DNA of 64,000 nucleotides from Tenggerimyces sp963762635 (GCA_963762635.1 CAVXLQ010000004.1:310001-374000), one strand, 5' to 3'; counted from the stretch's first letter, positions 24,433 through 33,446 are shown. Numbers and translations are program-made. The notes: generated by a model from the sequence alone, not told the origin.

Positions 24433-25551
24433 ATGCACGACCTGCTGCCGGAGCTCGCGAGCTGGTTCGCGGCGGGTGAGCGCTTCGCGCTCGCCACCGT
24501 CGTGGACACGTTCCGCAGCGCCCCGCGCCCGCCTGGCGCCGCGATGGCCGTGTCCGCGGGCAGCGAGGCGGTGGGCAGCGTGTCCGGCGGGTGCGTCGAG
24601 GGGGCTGTCTACGAGCTGGCGCAGTCGGTGCTGGCGTCGGGGCAGCCGGTGTTGCAGCGCTATGGCGTGAGCGACGAGGACGCCTTCGCGGTCGGGCTGA
24701 CGTGTGGCGGGATCATCGACGTCTTCGTGCAGCCTGTGGACCCGTCGACCCATCCCGATTTCGCCCGGATCGCCTCCGACATCTTGGCAGGGCGGCCGGT
24801 GGCCCTCGCCACGGTGGTGTCCGGGCCGCGGGTGGCCGGCAGCCACGTCGTGATCCGGCCGGAGTCGGTGGCCGGAACGTTCGACTCGGAGGGCCTCGAT
24901 GTCGCGGTGATCGACGACGCGCGGGGGTTGCTCGAGCAGGGGATGACCGGGACGCGTCGGTACGGGCCGGATGGCGAACGGCGGGAGGACGAGGTGGCTG
25001 TCTTCGTTCAGTCGTTCGTGCCGCCGCCGCGGATGCTGGTGTTCGGTGCGATCGACTTCGCGGCTGCGGTTGCTCGGCTCGGGCGGTTCCTCGGCTTCCG
25101 GGTGACGGTGTGCGATGCCCGGCCGGTGTTCGCTACCTCGAAGCGGTTCCCGGACGCCGACGAGGTCGTGACGCAGTGGCCGCACTCGTACCTGACCGGC
25201 GAGATCGAGGCGGGGCGGATCGACGACCGTACGGTGATCTGCGTGCTGACGCACGACCCGAAGTTCGACGTCCCGCTGCTCGAGGTGGCGCTGCGTGCGC
25301 CGGGTGCGTATGTCGGGGCGATGGGGAGTCGGCGTACGCACGAGAAGCGGCTGGCGCACCTGCGCGAGTGCGGGCTGACCGATGCGGAGCTGTCGCGGCT
25401 GGCTTCGCCTATCGGGCTTGACTTGGGGGCGCGGACGCCGGAGGAGACGGCGGTGTCGATCGCGGCGGAGATCATCGGCCTGCGGTGGGGTGGGAGTGGG
25501 CAGCGGCTGTCGTCGGCGCGGGGACGGATCCACGGGGAGCCCGCGGAGTGA
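24433..25551 (+). CDS. xdhC: XdhC-family molybdenum cofactor chaperone
   Basis: 372 residues. The N-terminal XdhC/CoxI domain has FALATVVDTFRSAPRPPGAAM, GSVSGGCVEGAVYE and LTCGGIIDVFVQP; the C-terminal XdhC Rossmann domain has LVFGAIDFAAAVARLGRFLG and ends with the family motif GAMGSRRTHEKRLAHL...GLDLGARTPEETAVSIAAEI. XdhC binds Mo-cofactor and sulfurates it for insertion into xanthine-dehydrogenase-type enzymes. It overlaps a MobA-like gene by GTGA; no molybdoenzyme structural genes are in the window. Confidence 0.92.
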   Translation: MHDLLPELASWFAAGERFALATVVDTFRSAPRPPGAAMAVSAGSEAVGSVSGGCVEGAVYELAQSVLASGQPVLQRYGVSDEDAFAVGLTCGGIIDVFVQPVDPSTHPDFARIASDILAGRPVALATVVSGPRVAGSHVVIRPESVAGTFDSEGLDVAVIDDARGLLEQGMTGTRRYGPDGERREDEVAVFVQSFVPPPRMLVFGAIDFAAAVARLGRFLGFRVTVCDARPVFATSKRFPDADEVVTQWPHSYLTGEIEAGRIDDRTVICVLTHDPKFDVPLLEVALRAPGAYVGAMGSRRTHEKRLAHLRECGLTDAELSRLASPIGLDLGARTPEETAVSIAAEIIGLRWGGSGQRLSSARGRIHGEPAE

Positions 25552-26111
25552 GCGTTTCCGGCCTCGTGCTCGCGGCGGGCGCGGGCCGTCGTTTCGGCCA
25601 GCCGAAGGCCGCGGTGGTGATCGACGGAGAGCGCTTCGTCGACCGCGCGGTGCGGATCCTGCGAGAAGGCGGCTGCTCCCCGATCCTCGTGGTGTCCGGA
25701 GCGTTGCGTCTCTCGGTTCCTGGCGCGACCGAAGTGCACAACCCTGACTGGGAAAGCGGCCTCTCGTCGACCTTCCGCCGGGGACTTTTGGCGGTCACCA
25801 CCTCCGCGGTGGTGATCCTCCCCGTCGACACCCCCTGGCTGGGCGCGGAGTCCGTGCGCCGCATGATCGCCGCGTACGAGGGCGGAGCCGAGGTGGCGAC
25901 CGGAACGTACGGAGGCAAGCACCGCCACCCCGTCCTGCTAACGAGAGCTCGTTTCGCCAACGCCGCAAAGCTTTCCGAGGGCGACCAAGGCGCCCGTCCC
26001 TTCCTCAGCGCCCACCCCGACCTCGTCGTCGAGGTGCCGTGCGACGACACGGGCTCCCCCTTCGACGTCGACCTGCCAGAGGACCTCGCGGGACCAGGCT
26101 CGGCTGGCTAG
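25548..26111 (+). CDS. MobA/MocA-like nucleotidyltransferase (NTP_transf_3)
   Basis: 187 residues starting at GTG 25548. It opens with the nucleotide-binding signature LVLAAGAGRRFGQPKA, has VVILPVDTPWLG (metal-binding Asp) and ends GSPFDVDLPEDL. MocA-type enzymes transfer CMP or GMP to molybdopterin. The 4-nt overlap with xdhC supports a shared molybdenum-cofactor role. Its stop overlaps the convergent phosphotransferase stop. Confidence 0.9.
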   Translation: MSVSGLVLAAGAGRRFGQPKAAVVIDGERFVDRAVRILREGGCSPILVVSGALRLSVPGATEVHNPDWESGLSSTFRRGLLAVTTSAVVILPVDTPWLGAESVRRMIAAYEGGAEVATGTYGGKHRHPVLLTRARFANAAKLSEGDQGARPFLSAHPDLVVEVPCDDTGSPFDVDLPEDLAGPGSAG

Positions 26112-26971
26112 CGGGCCAGCAGGCCTGCCAGCTGGAGGGCGGCTCGGTAGCGGTGGGCAAGGGAGGCTTGACTACCGCCGGTGGCGAGGGGAGTGGCGAG
26201 GCGGCGGAGGGATTCGCGGCAGAGGGCGGGCCAGCCGAGGGCTGGATCGACGCCGTACGTGGCCCAGCTCTCCTCGATGGCATCCCGGTCCGGCGTCGCG
26301 TCGAGCAGCTGGAAGAAGTAGACGGCCGACGCGAGGCCGAGGAGCACGGTGTCGTGGAACGGGGTGAAGTCGATGATCGCCACGACCTCGTCGCCCTCGA
26401 CCAGGACGTTGTCGGGCCCGAGGTCGCCGTGGACGAGCTGCTTCGGCTGCGCCTCCAACGAGCCGGAAGCGCTCTCGAGCATGGCGAACACCGGAGCCAA
26501 CTGACGGGGCGACTCGAGCAGTGAAGGCAACGTGCCCAGCAGGTAGTCGATCCGCGTCACCCGCGTCCAGATCGTGTCCCGCTCTGCCAGCCACGGAGGA
26601 ACGGCGACGGAAGCCAGCGCCTCATCGAACGTCCGGAGGTGGCAGAGGAAGTTACCTGTCTGGGCGGGTGTCGGAGGCACGGCGATCCGGCCTGGCAGCA
26701 GCTCCTGCACCGCGTGCCCAGAGGTCGAGACATGAGAACCGCCAGGAGCAGCCAGCTGCCGGGCCTGACGGATCCCGCCGGCGTTCAGCCGCCGTTCGAC
26801 GACCGCATAGAGCTCCACGTCCGAGACGTTCCAAGGCCGCTTGACCACGAAAGCCCCCAGCGACGTCCGCAGCGCGACGACGTCAGCCCCACCACCGGCA
26901 AGAGGCGAAGAGTCCGCCACGGCGCCGAGAGAGAACTCGCGCGCCACGGCGAGAAGCGAGCTGTCAATCAC
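26108..26971 (-). CDS. Aminoglycoside phosphotransferase (APH)-fold kinase
   Basis: 287 residues with the APH catalytic loop QLVHGDLGPDNVLVEG and the metal-binding VVAIIDFTPF. The N-lobe Lys is in FVVKRPWNV. It would phosphorylate a small hydroxylated metabolite or antibiotic; no specific resistance class is recognisable. GTG 26971 overlaps the stop of the small membrane protein gene upstream. Confidence 0.82.
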   Translation of the reverse strand: MIDSSLLAVAREFSLGAVADSSPLAGGGADVVALRTSLGAFVVKRPWNVSDVELYAVVERRLNAGGIRQARQLAAPGGSHVSTSGHAVQELLPGRIAVPPTPAQTGNFLCHLRTFDEALASVAVPPWLAERDTIWTRVTRIDYLLGTLPSLLESPRQLAPVFAMLESASGSLEAQPKQLVHGDLGPDNVLVEGDEVVAIIDFTPFHDTVLLGLASAVYFFQLLDATPDRDAIEESWATYGVDPALGWPALCRESLRRLATPLATGGSQASLAHRYRAALQLAGLLAR

Positions 26972-27126
26972 CCGTTGCGCGTGGCTTCGGCGTACCGCTC
27001 GTGCAGGCGGCTGCGGATCTCGTCCGGCGAGTACGCGCGGCGCTTGCGTTCCTCGCGCGCGATCAGCACGCCGGTCGCCGCGACACCGACGAGACCGGCG
27101 AGGCCCACCCACTTCCACCAGCGCAT
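26968..27126 (-). CDS. Small membrane protein, 52 aa
   Basis: ATG 27126 to TGA 26968 encodes one hydrophobic helix (WVGLAGLVGVAATGVLIA, residues 6-23) followed by a charged tail (REERKRRAYSPDEIRSRLHERY). The stop overlaps the GTG start of the APH-like kinase by 4 nt, so the two are probably translationally coupled. No family recognised; the coding pattern (G/C in third positions, coupling) supports it as real. Confidence 0.6.
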   Translation of the reverse strand: MRWWKWVGLAGLVGVAATGVLIAREERKRRAYSPDEIRSRLHERYAEATRNG

Positions 27127-27143
27127 GTCCCTAGGCTAGCGAC

Positions 27144-27788
27144 ATGTCGGCAGCGGAGATCAGCTTGGACGAGGCCGTCGAGCTGACGCGTACGGGTGAC
27201 GTCTGGGTGTTCCGCGGCAGTTCGCGCGCGGATCGGGTGATCCAGACGCTCACCAACGCCCCGGTCAACCACGTCGGCATGTCGGTCGTGATCGAGGACC
27301 TCCCAGCGCTGATGTGGCACGCCGAGCTCGGCCGGTCGTTGCCGGACCTGTGGACCGGCAAGCACCAGCGCGGCGTCCAGCTCCACGACCTCCGCGACGC
27401 GGTGATGGTGTGGGGCGCGAAGTACGGGCAGCGCGCCTACCTCCGCCAGCTCAACCAGCCCACCACGCGCGAGATCGAAGACGCCGTGCTCAAGACGATC
27501 GCACTGCTGGACGGTACGGCGTTCCCCACCTCGATGCGCCTCGCCACCCGCTGGATCCGCGGCCGCTTCCCGGCGCTGCGGCGGCAGGAGGTGAAGCCGG
27601 CCGACCTGGAGACCGTCTACTGCGCCGAGGTGGTGGCGCTGACGTACGAGGCGATGGGCCTGCTGCCCTCCGGCAAGCGCCCGAACTCCTACGACGCCGG
27701 CAGCTTCTGGAGCGGCGACGACCTCAAGCTGCTGAACGGAGCCGCCCTCGGCGGCGAGATCCCCGTCCGGCTACCGGACACCAGCTAA
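27144..27788 (+). CDS. Permuted NlpC/P60 (papain-like) amidase-fold protein
   Basis: 214 residues. The order His first (VNHVGMSVVIED, residue about 43) then Cys (VYCAEVVALTYEAMGLL, residue about 160) is that of the permuted YaeF/YiiX-type papain fold. The N-terminus GDVWVFRGSSRADRVIQTLT also fits. Predicted to be a cytoplasmic thiol hydrolase or amide/ester-cleaving enzyme; no signal peptide. Divergent from the small membrane protein gene with only 17 bp between starts. Confidence 0.72.
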   Translation: MSAAEISLDEAVELTRTGDVWVFRGSSRADRVIQTLTNAPVNHVGMSVVIEDLPALMWHAELGRSLPDLWTGKHQRGVQLHDLRDAVMVWGAKYGQRAYLRQLNQPTTREIEDAVLKTIALLDGTAFPTSMRLATRWIRGRFPALRRQEVKPADLETVYCAEVVALTYEAMGLLPSGKRPNSYDAGSFWSGDDLKLLNGAALGGEIPVRLPDTS

Positions 27789-27804
27789 GTACTGATGCCA
27801 GTAC
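27789..27804. terminator. Short hairpin between two plus-strand genes
   Basis: GTACTG-ATGC-CAGTAC starts right after the stop of the papain-like gene. A 6-bp stem is weak for termination; it may be an operator for the following reductase gene. Confidence 0.3.
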
Positions 27805-27872
27805 GGATTCGCCGGCCTCCCGGCCAGATCTAGCGTGCCTCTCACCAGACCAGAGCGAAGAGGAGCACGAAG

Positions 27873-28466
27873 ATGACCACCGGACGCACCGTTGTCGCCA
27901 ACATCTCCCTGTCGCTCGACGGCCGCACCAACGGACCAGGCGGCGACTTCGACATGAGCTGGGTCGCCCCGCACGCAGTCGGCGACGCGCAGCGCGACGG
28001 CATGGTCGCGATGGCGCGGTCGGCGACCACGATCCTGCTGGGCCGCAAGAACTACGAGGGCTTCGGCGGCTACTGGCCGGCGGTCGCCCAGGACGAGAAC
28101 GCCGACCCCCGCGACCGCGAGACCGCGCGGTGGATGGACGCGACCGAGAAGGTGGTCTTCTCGACCACGCTGGCCGAGGCTCCCTGGCAGAACTCCCGGA
28201 TCACCGCCGGCGACCCGGCCGGCGAGGTCAAGCGGCTGCGGGCGGAGCCCGGCGGCGACATCGTCGTGCTCAACAGCGGCAGCGTGATCAAGGCACTGAT
28301 CGAGGCCGGCGAGGTGGACCGGCTGCTCGTCACGCTCTGCCCGGAGCTCGTCGGCGGCGGCGCTCGCCTGCTCGACGACGGGATCCCGCAGACCTCGTGG
28401 ACGCTCACCAGCCAGTCGGCGGGGGAGAGCGGCGCGTTGAGCCTGCGGTACGACCGGAAGCCCTAG
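27873..28466 (+). CDS. Dihydrofolate reductase-like (RibD C-domain) protein
   Basis: 197 residues of the YwjB/RibD_C group: VVANISLSLDGRTNGPGG, TTILLGRKNYEGFGGYWP, VVFSTTLAE, IVVLNSGSVIKALIEAGEVDRLLVTLCPELVGGG. NADPH-dependent reductase fold with no assigned substrate in this subgroup. ATG 27873 follows AAGAGGAG. Followed by a LysE gene 27 bp downstream. Confidence 0.88.
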   Translation: MTTGRTVVANISLSLDGRTNGPGGDFDMSWVAPHAVGDAQRDGMVAMARSATTILLGRKNYEGFGGYWPAVAQDENADPRDRETARWMDATEKVVFSTTLAEAPWQNSRITAGDPAGEVKRLRAEPGGDIVVLNSGSVIKALIEAGEVDRLLVTLCPELVGGGARLLDDGIPQTSWTLTSQSAGESGALSLRYDRKP

Positions 28467-28493
28467 CCGCGCGGGCGTGCGATCATCGGGCGC

Positions 28494-29135
28494 GTGGATC
28501 TGCTCTCCTCGCTCCCCGCGTTCCTGCTCGCCGTGGTGTTGATCTCGGCGTCGCCCGGTCCGGCGATGGCGCTGATCGTGCGGCGGTCGGCGCTGCGAGG
28601 GTTCCGCGGCGCGGTGCCAACCGTGCTCGGGCTCGAGGCCGGCCTGTACGTGTGGGCGCTGGCCGCCGCGGCCGGGCTCGCGGCGCTGGTCGCGGCGTCG
28701 GAGGTGGCGTACGTCGTGCTGCGGATCGTGGGCGCGGCGTTCCTCGTCTTCCTGGGCGTCAAGGCGTGGCGCTCGGCGCTGAAGAAGCGGTCCGAGGAAG
28801 AGCCCGAGGCGCCAGCCGCGCCCGCCCAGCCCGTGCGGTGGTGGGCGGCGTTCGGCGAGGGCGCGGTGGTGATGCTCGCCAACCCCAAGGCGGCGGCGTT
28901 CATGATCGCGTTCTATCCGCAGTTCGTTCCGCCGGATCGGCCGATGTTCGCGACCACCGCGGTGCTCGCGCTGTGCCAAGTGGCGTTGGAGATCGCCCTC
29001 GATCTGACCCTCGCCGCCGCCGTGGGCCGGGCCGGCGCCTGGTTCCGTAAGGCCAAGATCCGCCGCCGCCTCGACGCCGTCAGCGGCACCGTCCTCGTCG
29101 GCCTCGGCCTCCGCATGGCCGTGGAGAGCCGCTGA
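28494..29135 (+). CDS. LysE/RhtB-family exporter
   Basis: 213 residues beginning at GTG 28494: LISASPGPAMALIVRRSALRG in the first loop and GEGAVVMLANPKAAAFMIAFYPQF in the fourth helix region are diagnostic. About six transmembrane helices, plus a charged linker (KKRSEEEPEAPAAP) in the central loop. Its TGA overlaps the ATG of a 39-residue membrane peptide. Confidence 0.88.
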   Translation: MDLLSSLPAFLLAVVLISASPGPAMALIVRRSALRGFRGAVPTVLGLEAGLYVWALAAAAGLAALVAASEVAYVVLRIVGAAFLVFLGVKAWRSALKKRSEEEPEAPAAPAQPVRWWAAFGEGAVVMLANPKAAAFMIAFYPQFVPPDRPMFATTAVLALCQVALEIALDLTLAAAVGRAGAWFRKAKIRRRLDAVSGTVLVGLGLRMAVESR

Positions 29136-29254
29136 TGTCGGGCACTCTCGTCGCGATCATCATCGCGGTCTTCGCCCTGGGCGGCCTCGCCGTCGCCGGC
29201 ATCGTGGTCCTCGCGTTCGTCATCGCCGCCAGACGAGCGAAGCGGCACGACTAG
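29135..29254 (+). CDS. Small membrane protein, 39 aa
   Basis: ATG 29135 overlaps the LysE stop (TGATG) and the frame ends at TAG 29254. The product is nearly all one transmembrane helix (LVAIIIAVFALGGLAVAGIV and onward) with a basic end ARRAKRHD. Translational coupling suggests a small partner of the exporter. Function unknown. Confidence 0.55.
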   Translation: MSGTLVAIIIAVFALGGLAVAGIVVLAFVIAARRAKRHD

Positions 29255-29718
29255 GCCAGGTCGTCGGCAGCGGTGCGGCCGGCTTCGTAGGTTCTGTGTA
29301 GGAAGCTGGCGATCGCGTCCAGCTGGTCTTCGTCGTAGTCCTGGCAGATCGCCTGCACCGCGTCGTTCATCCCGGAGTACATCCGCAGCATCTCGGCTCC
29401 GCGTTCGCGGCGGTTGCGTACGACGACGGCGCGGCGGTCGGTGGTGTCGCGGGAACGTTCGATCCAGCCGCCCTTCTCCAGCCGGTCCAGGATGCCCGTC
29501 ATCGTGGCCGGATGCAGGCCGGCCTCCCTGGCCAGAGCGCCGGGGCTCAGCTCCTTGTGCCGGTTCAGGATCTCCAGGCAGGTCAGCTCGATGTCGCGCA
29601 GCTCCAGGTGGGCGCCCACCCGCTGGTTGAGCACGGTCAACTGCGACTTCGCCTGTCGCAAAGCCGCCTGGATCTGCACGGTCAGCTGACGGTGCCGCCT
29701 TGTTGTTTTGGAACTCAT
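29251..29718 (-). CDS. MarR-family transcriptional regulator
   Basis: 155 residues. Winged helix: LTCLEILNRHKELSPGALAREAGLHPATMTGILDRLEKGGWIERSRD with wing DTTDRRAVVVRN. ATG 29718 is preceded by GAGG at 7 nt. Divergent from a deazaflavin-dependent nitroreductase 62 bp away, its probable target. AT-rich promoter compared with neighbours. The 3' end overlaps the small membrane gene by 4 nt. Confidence 0.9.
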   Translation of the reverse strand: MSSKTTRRHRQLTVQIQAALRQAKSQLTVLNQRVGAHLELRDIELTCLEILNRHKELSPGALAREAGLHPATMTGILDRLEKGGWIERSRDTTDRRAVVVRNRRERGAEMLRMYSGMNDAVQAICQDYDEDQLDAIASFLHRTYEAGRTAADDLA

Positions 29719-29780
29719 ACAATATCCTCGCCATAAGATACGAATCCGCGAACACACGATACTCCGCAAGGAGCCCGATC

Positions 29781-30299
29781 ATGCGCACATTCCGCGCCGG
29801 CCGTTTCGCCCGCTCCGCCAACGCCCTCTTCGCTCGCGTCGTCCGGCTCGGCCTCGCCCCCGGCCCCTGGGCACTCCTCACCGTCCCAGGCCGCAAGTCC
29901 GGCCTCCCACGCACCACGCCGATCGCGTTCGTCCGCGCCGGCAACGGCTACCGCGTCATGTCGCCGTACGGGCGCGTCGACTGGGTCAAGAACGTACGCG
30001 CCGCGGGACGCGCCCAGCTCACCCGCCGCGGCCGTACGTTCGACGTCGTCGCCGAGGAACTGCCGTCGAACGAGGCCGCCAAGGTCCTGCGCGGCAACCT
30101 CACCCGCGCCCCGCGACTGCTGCGCCGCGTCTTCAAGCCGTACTTCGACACGCCGTACGACGCCCCGCTCGTGGACTGGGAGCGCGAGGCCGCCCACCAC
30201 CCCGTGTTCCACTTCGAGCCGCTTCCGGACACCGCCGAGGTTACGGTTGGGGCCGATTCTGGTCGCCAGGCCCACCAACCCGGTCCTGGGGTGCGATGA
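29781..30299 (+). CDS. Deazaflavin (F420)-dependent nitroreductase family protein
   Basis: 172 residues of the DDN family: LLTVPGRKSGLPRTTPIAFV, GNGYRVMSPYGRVDWVKNVRAAGRAQLTRRGR and FDTPYDAPLVDWEREA. The split-barrel binds F420H2 and reduces nitro compounds, quinones or other electrophiles. AAGGAG lies 7 nt before ATG 29781. The last about 20 residues are proline/glycine-rich and not family-like, so the true end may have shifted. Divergent MarR gene. Confidence 0.88.
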   Translation: MRTFRAGRFARSANALFARVVRLGLAPGPWALLTVPGRKSGLPRTTPIAFVRAGNGYRVMSPYGRVDWVKNVRAAGRAQLTRRGRTFDVVAEELPSNEAAKVLRGNLTRAPRLLRRVFKPYFDTPYDAPLVDWEREAAHHPVFHFEPLPDTAEVTVGADSGRQAHQPGPGVR

Positions 30300-30341
30300 T
30301 GACGAATGGCAAGGACTGAGGCGTTCGATGTGGGGAGTCGC

Positions 30342-31145
30342 ATGGCGGAGACCACACCGCTGCTGGAGGTGCGGGATCTGCGGGTCCGCTTTCGGCTGAG
30401 CCATCGGCCGGAGTTCTTCGCGGTCGACGGCCTGAGCTACACGCTCGAGCGAGGCCGGGCGCTGGGCATCGTGGGCGAGAGCGGTAGCGGGAAGACCATC
30501 GGCGTACGCGCGCTGATGGGCCTCCTGCCCAATGCGGCGCAGGTGGTGAGCGGGACCGCGGTGTTCTCCGGGCGCGATCTGGTCACGCTCCCAGCCCCGG
30601 CGCTGCGCCGGGTGCGCGGGCGGGACATCTGCATGGTGTTCCAGAACGCGACCGAGGCGATGAACCCCACGCTCACGATCGAGCGGCAGCTCACCGAGCA
30701 CCTGCTGTGGCACGGCATCTGCGGTCGCAAGGAGGCGCGCGACCGGGCGATCGAGGCCCTCGACGACGTCGGACTGCCGAATCCCGCCGGCACCATGCGG
30801 ATGTATCCGTTCCAGCTCTCCGGCGGCATGCGGCAGCGCGCGATGATCGCGATGGCGACCGTGACGCGTCCGAGCCTGCTGATCGCGGACGAGCCGACGA
30901 CGGCCGTCGACGTCACCGTGCAGCGGCAGATCCTCGACCTGCTGGGAAGATTGAAGTCCGACGGCATGGCGATAGTGATGATCACGCACGATCTCGGGGT
31001 GGCGCGGTCGTTCTGCGACGACGTCACGGTGATGCGGTACGGGCAGCAGGTCGAGTCGGGTCCGATCACCGAGGTGATCGACCATCCGACCCACCCGTAC
31101 ACGCAGCGGTTGCTCGCGTCGACCCCGGAGATCCGTCGTGGCTGA
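30342..31145 (+). CDS. ABC transporter ATP-binding protein (oligopeptide/nickel type, DppD-like)
   Basis: 267 residues: Walker A GESGSGKTIGVRAL, Q-loop MVFQNATEAMNP, signature LSGGMRQRAMIA, Walker B LLIADEPTTAVD, H-loop ITHDLG. It lacks the usual C-terminal oligopeptide domain with Cys cluster, being about 60 residues shorter than canonical DppD. ATG 30342 with GGGAG upstream. Its end overlaps the second ATPase by 8 nt. No permease genes are adjacent, so this pair may serve a distant or the downstream transporter. Confidence 0.88.
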   Translation: MAETTPLLEVRDLRVRFRLSHRPEFFAVDGLSYTLERGRALGIVGESGSGKTIGVRALMGLLPNAAQVVSGTAVFSGRDLVTLPAPALRRVRGRDICMVFQNATEAMNPTLTIERQLTEHLLWHGICGRKEARDRAIEALDDVGLPNPAGTMRMYPFQLSGGMRQRAMIAMATVTRPSLLIADEPTTAVDVTVQRQILDLLGRLKSDGMAIVMITHDLGVARSFCDDVTVMRYGQQVESGPITEVIDHPTHPYTQRLLASTPEIRRG

Positions 31146-32040
31146 ACAGAACGCGCACAACCTCGTCGAAGCGGTCGAGCTCGCGAAGGTCTTCTCCACG
31201 CGCGCCGGACCGGTCAACGCCGTCGACGGTGTGTCGTTGACCATCCGCCGGGGTGAGACTCTCGGGCTGGTCGGCGAGAGCGGCAGTGGGAAGTCGACGG
31301 TGGCTCGGCTCATCATGGGGCTCCAGGAGTTGACCGCCGGGCAGGTGCTGTTCGACGGCTCGGACATCACGCGGATGAGCAAGGCCGAGTTGCGTACGCT
31401 GCGGCGGCGCATGCAGATGGTGTTCCAGAACCCGTTCGGCTCGTTGCTGCCGCACTACACGGTCGCCGCGAACATCGCCGAGCCGCTGCGCCTGCACGGA
31501 GAGAAGGACAAGGACGTACGGCGTGCCCGGGCGGCCGAGCTGCTCGAGCAAGTCGGCCTTGACGCCAACGCGGCCGATCTCTATCCGCGTCAGTTCAGTG
31601 GCGGGCAGCAGCAGCGCATCGCGATCGCGCGTGCCTTGGCGTTGAAGCCGGATCTGTTGGTGTGTGACGAGCCGACGTCGTCCCTGGACGTGTCGGTGCA
31701 GGCGCAGATCCTCGAGCTGCTGGAGGCGTTGCAGACCGAGATGAACCTGACGGCGTTGTTCATCTCGCACAACCTCGCGGTCGTCCAGCGGCTGGCGTCG
31801 ACGGTGGCCGTGATGTGCCGCGGGCGGGTCGTGGAGTACGGGCCGACCGCGGCGATGTTCGACTCGCCGCAACACCCGTACACGCAGGTGCTGTTGGCCG
31901 CGACGCTGCCGGTGCACTCCGACACTCCGCGGATCGAGGCGCCGCCGTCCGCGCTCGCGTGGAAGGCGAGCTCTCTCGATACCGTCAAGACGGACTTGCG
32001 CGAGTACGCGCCCGGCCACCTGGTCCGCGTGGAGGTCTAG
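31138..32040 (+). CDS. ABC transporter ATP-binding protein (DppF-like)
   Basis: 300 residues starting at GTG 31138 inside the previous gene. Walker A GESGSGKSTVARLIMG, signature FSGGQQQRIAIARAL, Walker B LLVCDEPTSSLD, H-loop ISHNLA, and the QHPYTQVLLAATLP motif of the oligopeptide group. Partner of the preceding ATPase. Ends against a convergent MFS gene (4-nt overlap), so the operon stops here. Confidence 0.9.
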   Translation: MAEQNAHNLVEAVELAKVFSTRAGPVNAVDGVSLTIRRGETLGLVGESGSGKSTVARLIMGLQELTAGQVLFDGSDITRMSKAELRTLRRRMQMVFQNPFGSLLPHYTVAANIAEPLRLHGEKDKDVRRARAAELLEQVGLDANAADLYPRQFSGGQQQRIAIARALALKPDLLVCDEPTSSLDVSVQAQILELLEALQTEMNLTALFISHNLAVVQRLASTVAVMCRGRVVEYGPTAAMFDSPQHPYTQVLLAATLPVHSDTPRIEAPPSALAWKASSLDTVKTDLREYAPGHLVRVEV

Positions 32041-33266
32041 GCCTTCGTCAGCGCCACCGACCGTCGCCACGCGATGCCGGCCGCCAGACTGGCCAGCGTG
32101 CCGGCGAGCCCGCAGATGCCGACCGTGAGCGCCAGGTTCCCGAGCACGCTGCCCAGCGCGCCGGCGAGCAGGAAGCCCAACCCCTGCCCGGCGGTGATGC
32201 CCGCGATCGCGACACCGTTCGCACGGCCCCGGTAGTCGTCGGACACCCGGCGTACGAACATCGCGTTCAGCGGACTCGCGAACGAACTGCCGAATCCGCT
32301 GATGCAGAGCATCACCAACACCACCGGGAACGGCGGCGAGAAGAACGCGACCATCAGCACCACGCACGCCAGCACGGCGTGCGGCACCAACAGCCGGTCG
32401 CGGAGCTTCGGCGTGATGATCCGGGTCAGCAGGATTGTGCCGACGACGTGCCCCACCGCCGGCGCCGCGAGCATGATCCCGGCCGCCGCCGTCGCCTGGC
32501 CGAGCTCGCGCGCGTAGGGGTACGCGATCGCCTCCGGCGCGTACGCGAACGCCGACGACAGCCACACCAGCAGCAGGCAGCCCCGGAGCCAACCGTCGCT
32601 GAAGACGTACCGGACTCCCGCCGCCAGCTCCCGGAGGTAGCTACGCCGCGCGATCGTCGAGACCTGCGGTGCCGGCCGCTGCTTGACCCCGTAACGGACC
32701 AGGATCGCCGACAGCAGGTACGTGCAGGCGTTGATCAGCAGCGTGGTCTTGGCGCCGACCAGCGTCACTGCGACACCGCCGGCCGCGAAGCCGAGAATCT
32801 GGCTGACCTGGAACGTGACGATGTTCAGCCCGCTGCCGAGGATGTAGATGTCGCCGGACAGGATCTCGGGCAGCATCGCCGACCGCGAGGCGGTCGCCGG
32901 AGGGGTGGCGAGGTGCGCGAGATACAGCAACGCGATCGCCAGCCAGATCGGCATGCCGGGAATGACGAGAGTCCCGATCAACACAGCCCGGAACAGGTCG
33001 CAGGTGACCATCACCGTGCGGCGCCGGAACCGGTCCGCGAGCGGCCCCAGCAACGGCCCGCCCAACAGCGCCGGCAACCAGGCGGACGCGTACGCGACAG
33101 CGGTCAGCAGCTTGGAGCCGGTGTGGTCGAAAACGAGCACCGAGACCGCGACCGCGGCGAGCTGGTTGCCCAGATGGGACAACGCGATCGCGGGATAGAG
33201 AAAACGGAACTCTCGGACCGCGAACAGAGCACGATACGACGTACCGCGCGACCCCGAGTCCGACAC
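32037..33266 (-). CDS. MFS transporter
   Basis: 409 residues with about 12 transmembrane helices, of the enterobactin-exporter/MFS_3-like sort: FRFLYPAIALSHLGNQLAAVAVSVLVFD, PLADRFRRRTVMVTCDLFRA (motif A), VSDDYRGRANGVAIAG. GTG 33266 is the furthest upstream plausible start. It sits between two ABC gene groups in opposite orientation. Substrate unknown. Confidence 0.87.
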   Translation of the reverse strand: MSDSGSRGTSYRALFAVREFRFLYPAIALSHLGNQLAAVAVSVLVFDHTGSKLLTAVAYASAWLPALLGGPLLGPLADRFRRRTVMVTCDLFRAVLIGTLVIPGMPIWLAIALLYLAHLATPPATASRSAMLPEILSGDIYILGSGLNIVTFQVSQILGFAAGGVAVTLVGAKTTLLINACTYLLSAILVRYGVKQRPAPQVSTIARRSYLRELAAGVRYVFSDGWLRGCLLLVWLSSAFAYAPEAIAYPYARELGQATAAAGIMLAAPAVGHVVGTILLTRIITPKLRDRLLVPHAVLACVVLMVAFFSPPFPVVLVMLCISGFGSSFASPLNAMFVRRVSDDYRGRANGVAIAGITAGQGLGFLLAGALGSVLGNLALTVGICGLAGTLASLAAGIAWRRSVALTKA

Positions 33267-33302
33267 GAAGGAAGACTGCCAGACGCGGATGGCGATTCCA
33301 GG

Positions 33303-33383
33303 TCAGGGACTCGGCGCGTGTGGCCAGTACTGGACGTGGCTGAACTTGGCCGTCTCGCGGTCGAAGCGGTTGTACGCGTTCAT
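33303..33383 (-). CDS. Possible 26-aa peptide
   Basis: ATG 33383 to TGA 33303 encodes a short peptide beginning MNAYNRFDRETAKFS. It lies in the promoter region of the permease operon on the opposite strand. Codon pattern is compatible with coding, but it is too short to support, and it may be chance. Confidence 0.2.
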   Translation of the reverse strand: MNAYNRFDRETAKFSHVQYWPHAPSP

Positions 33384-33446
33384 GCCCTAGCCTGATTTCG
33401 ATCTTGCGTTGTTCAGCACGGAGGAACGCAAGGAGGCGACGAGGTC

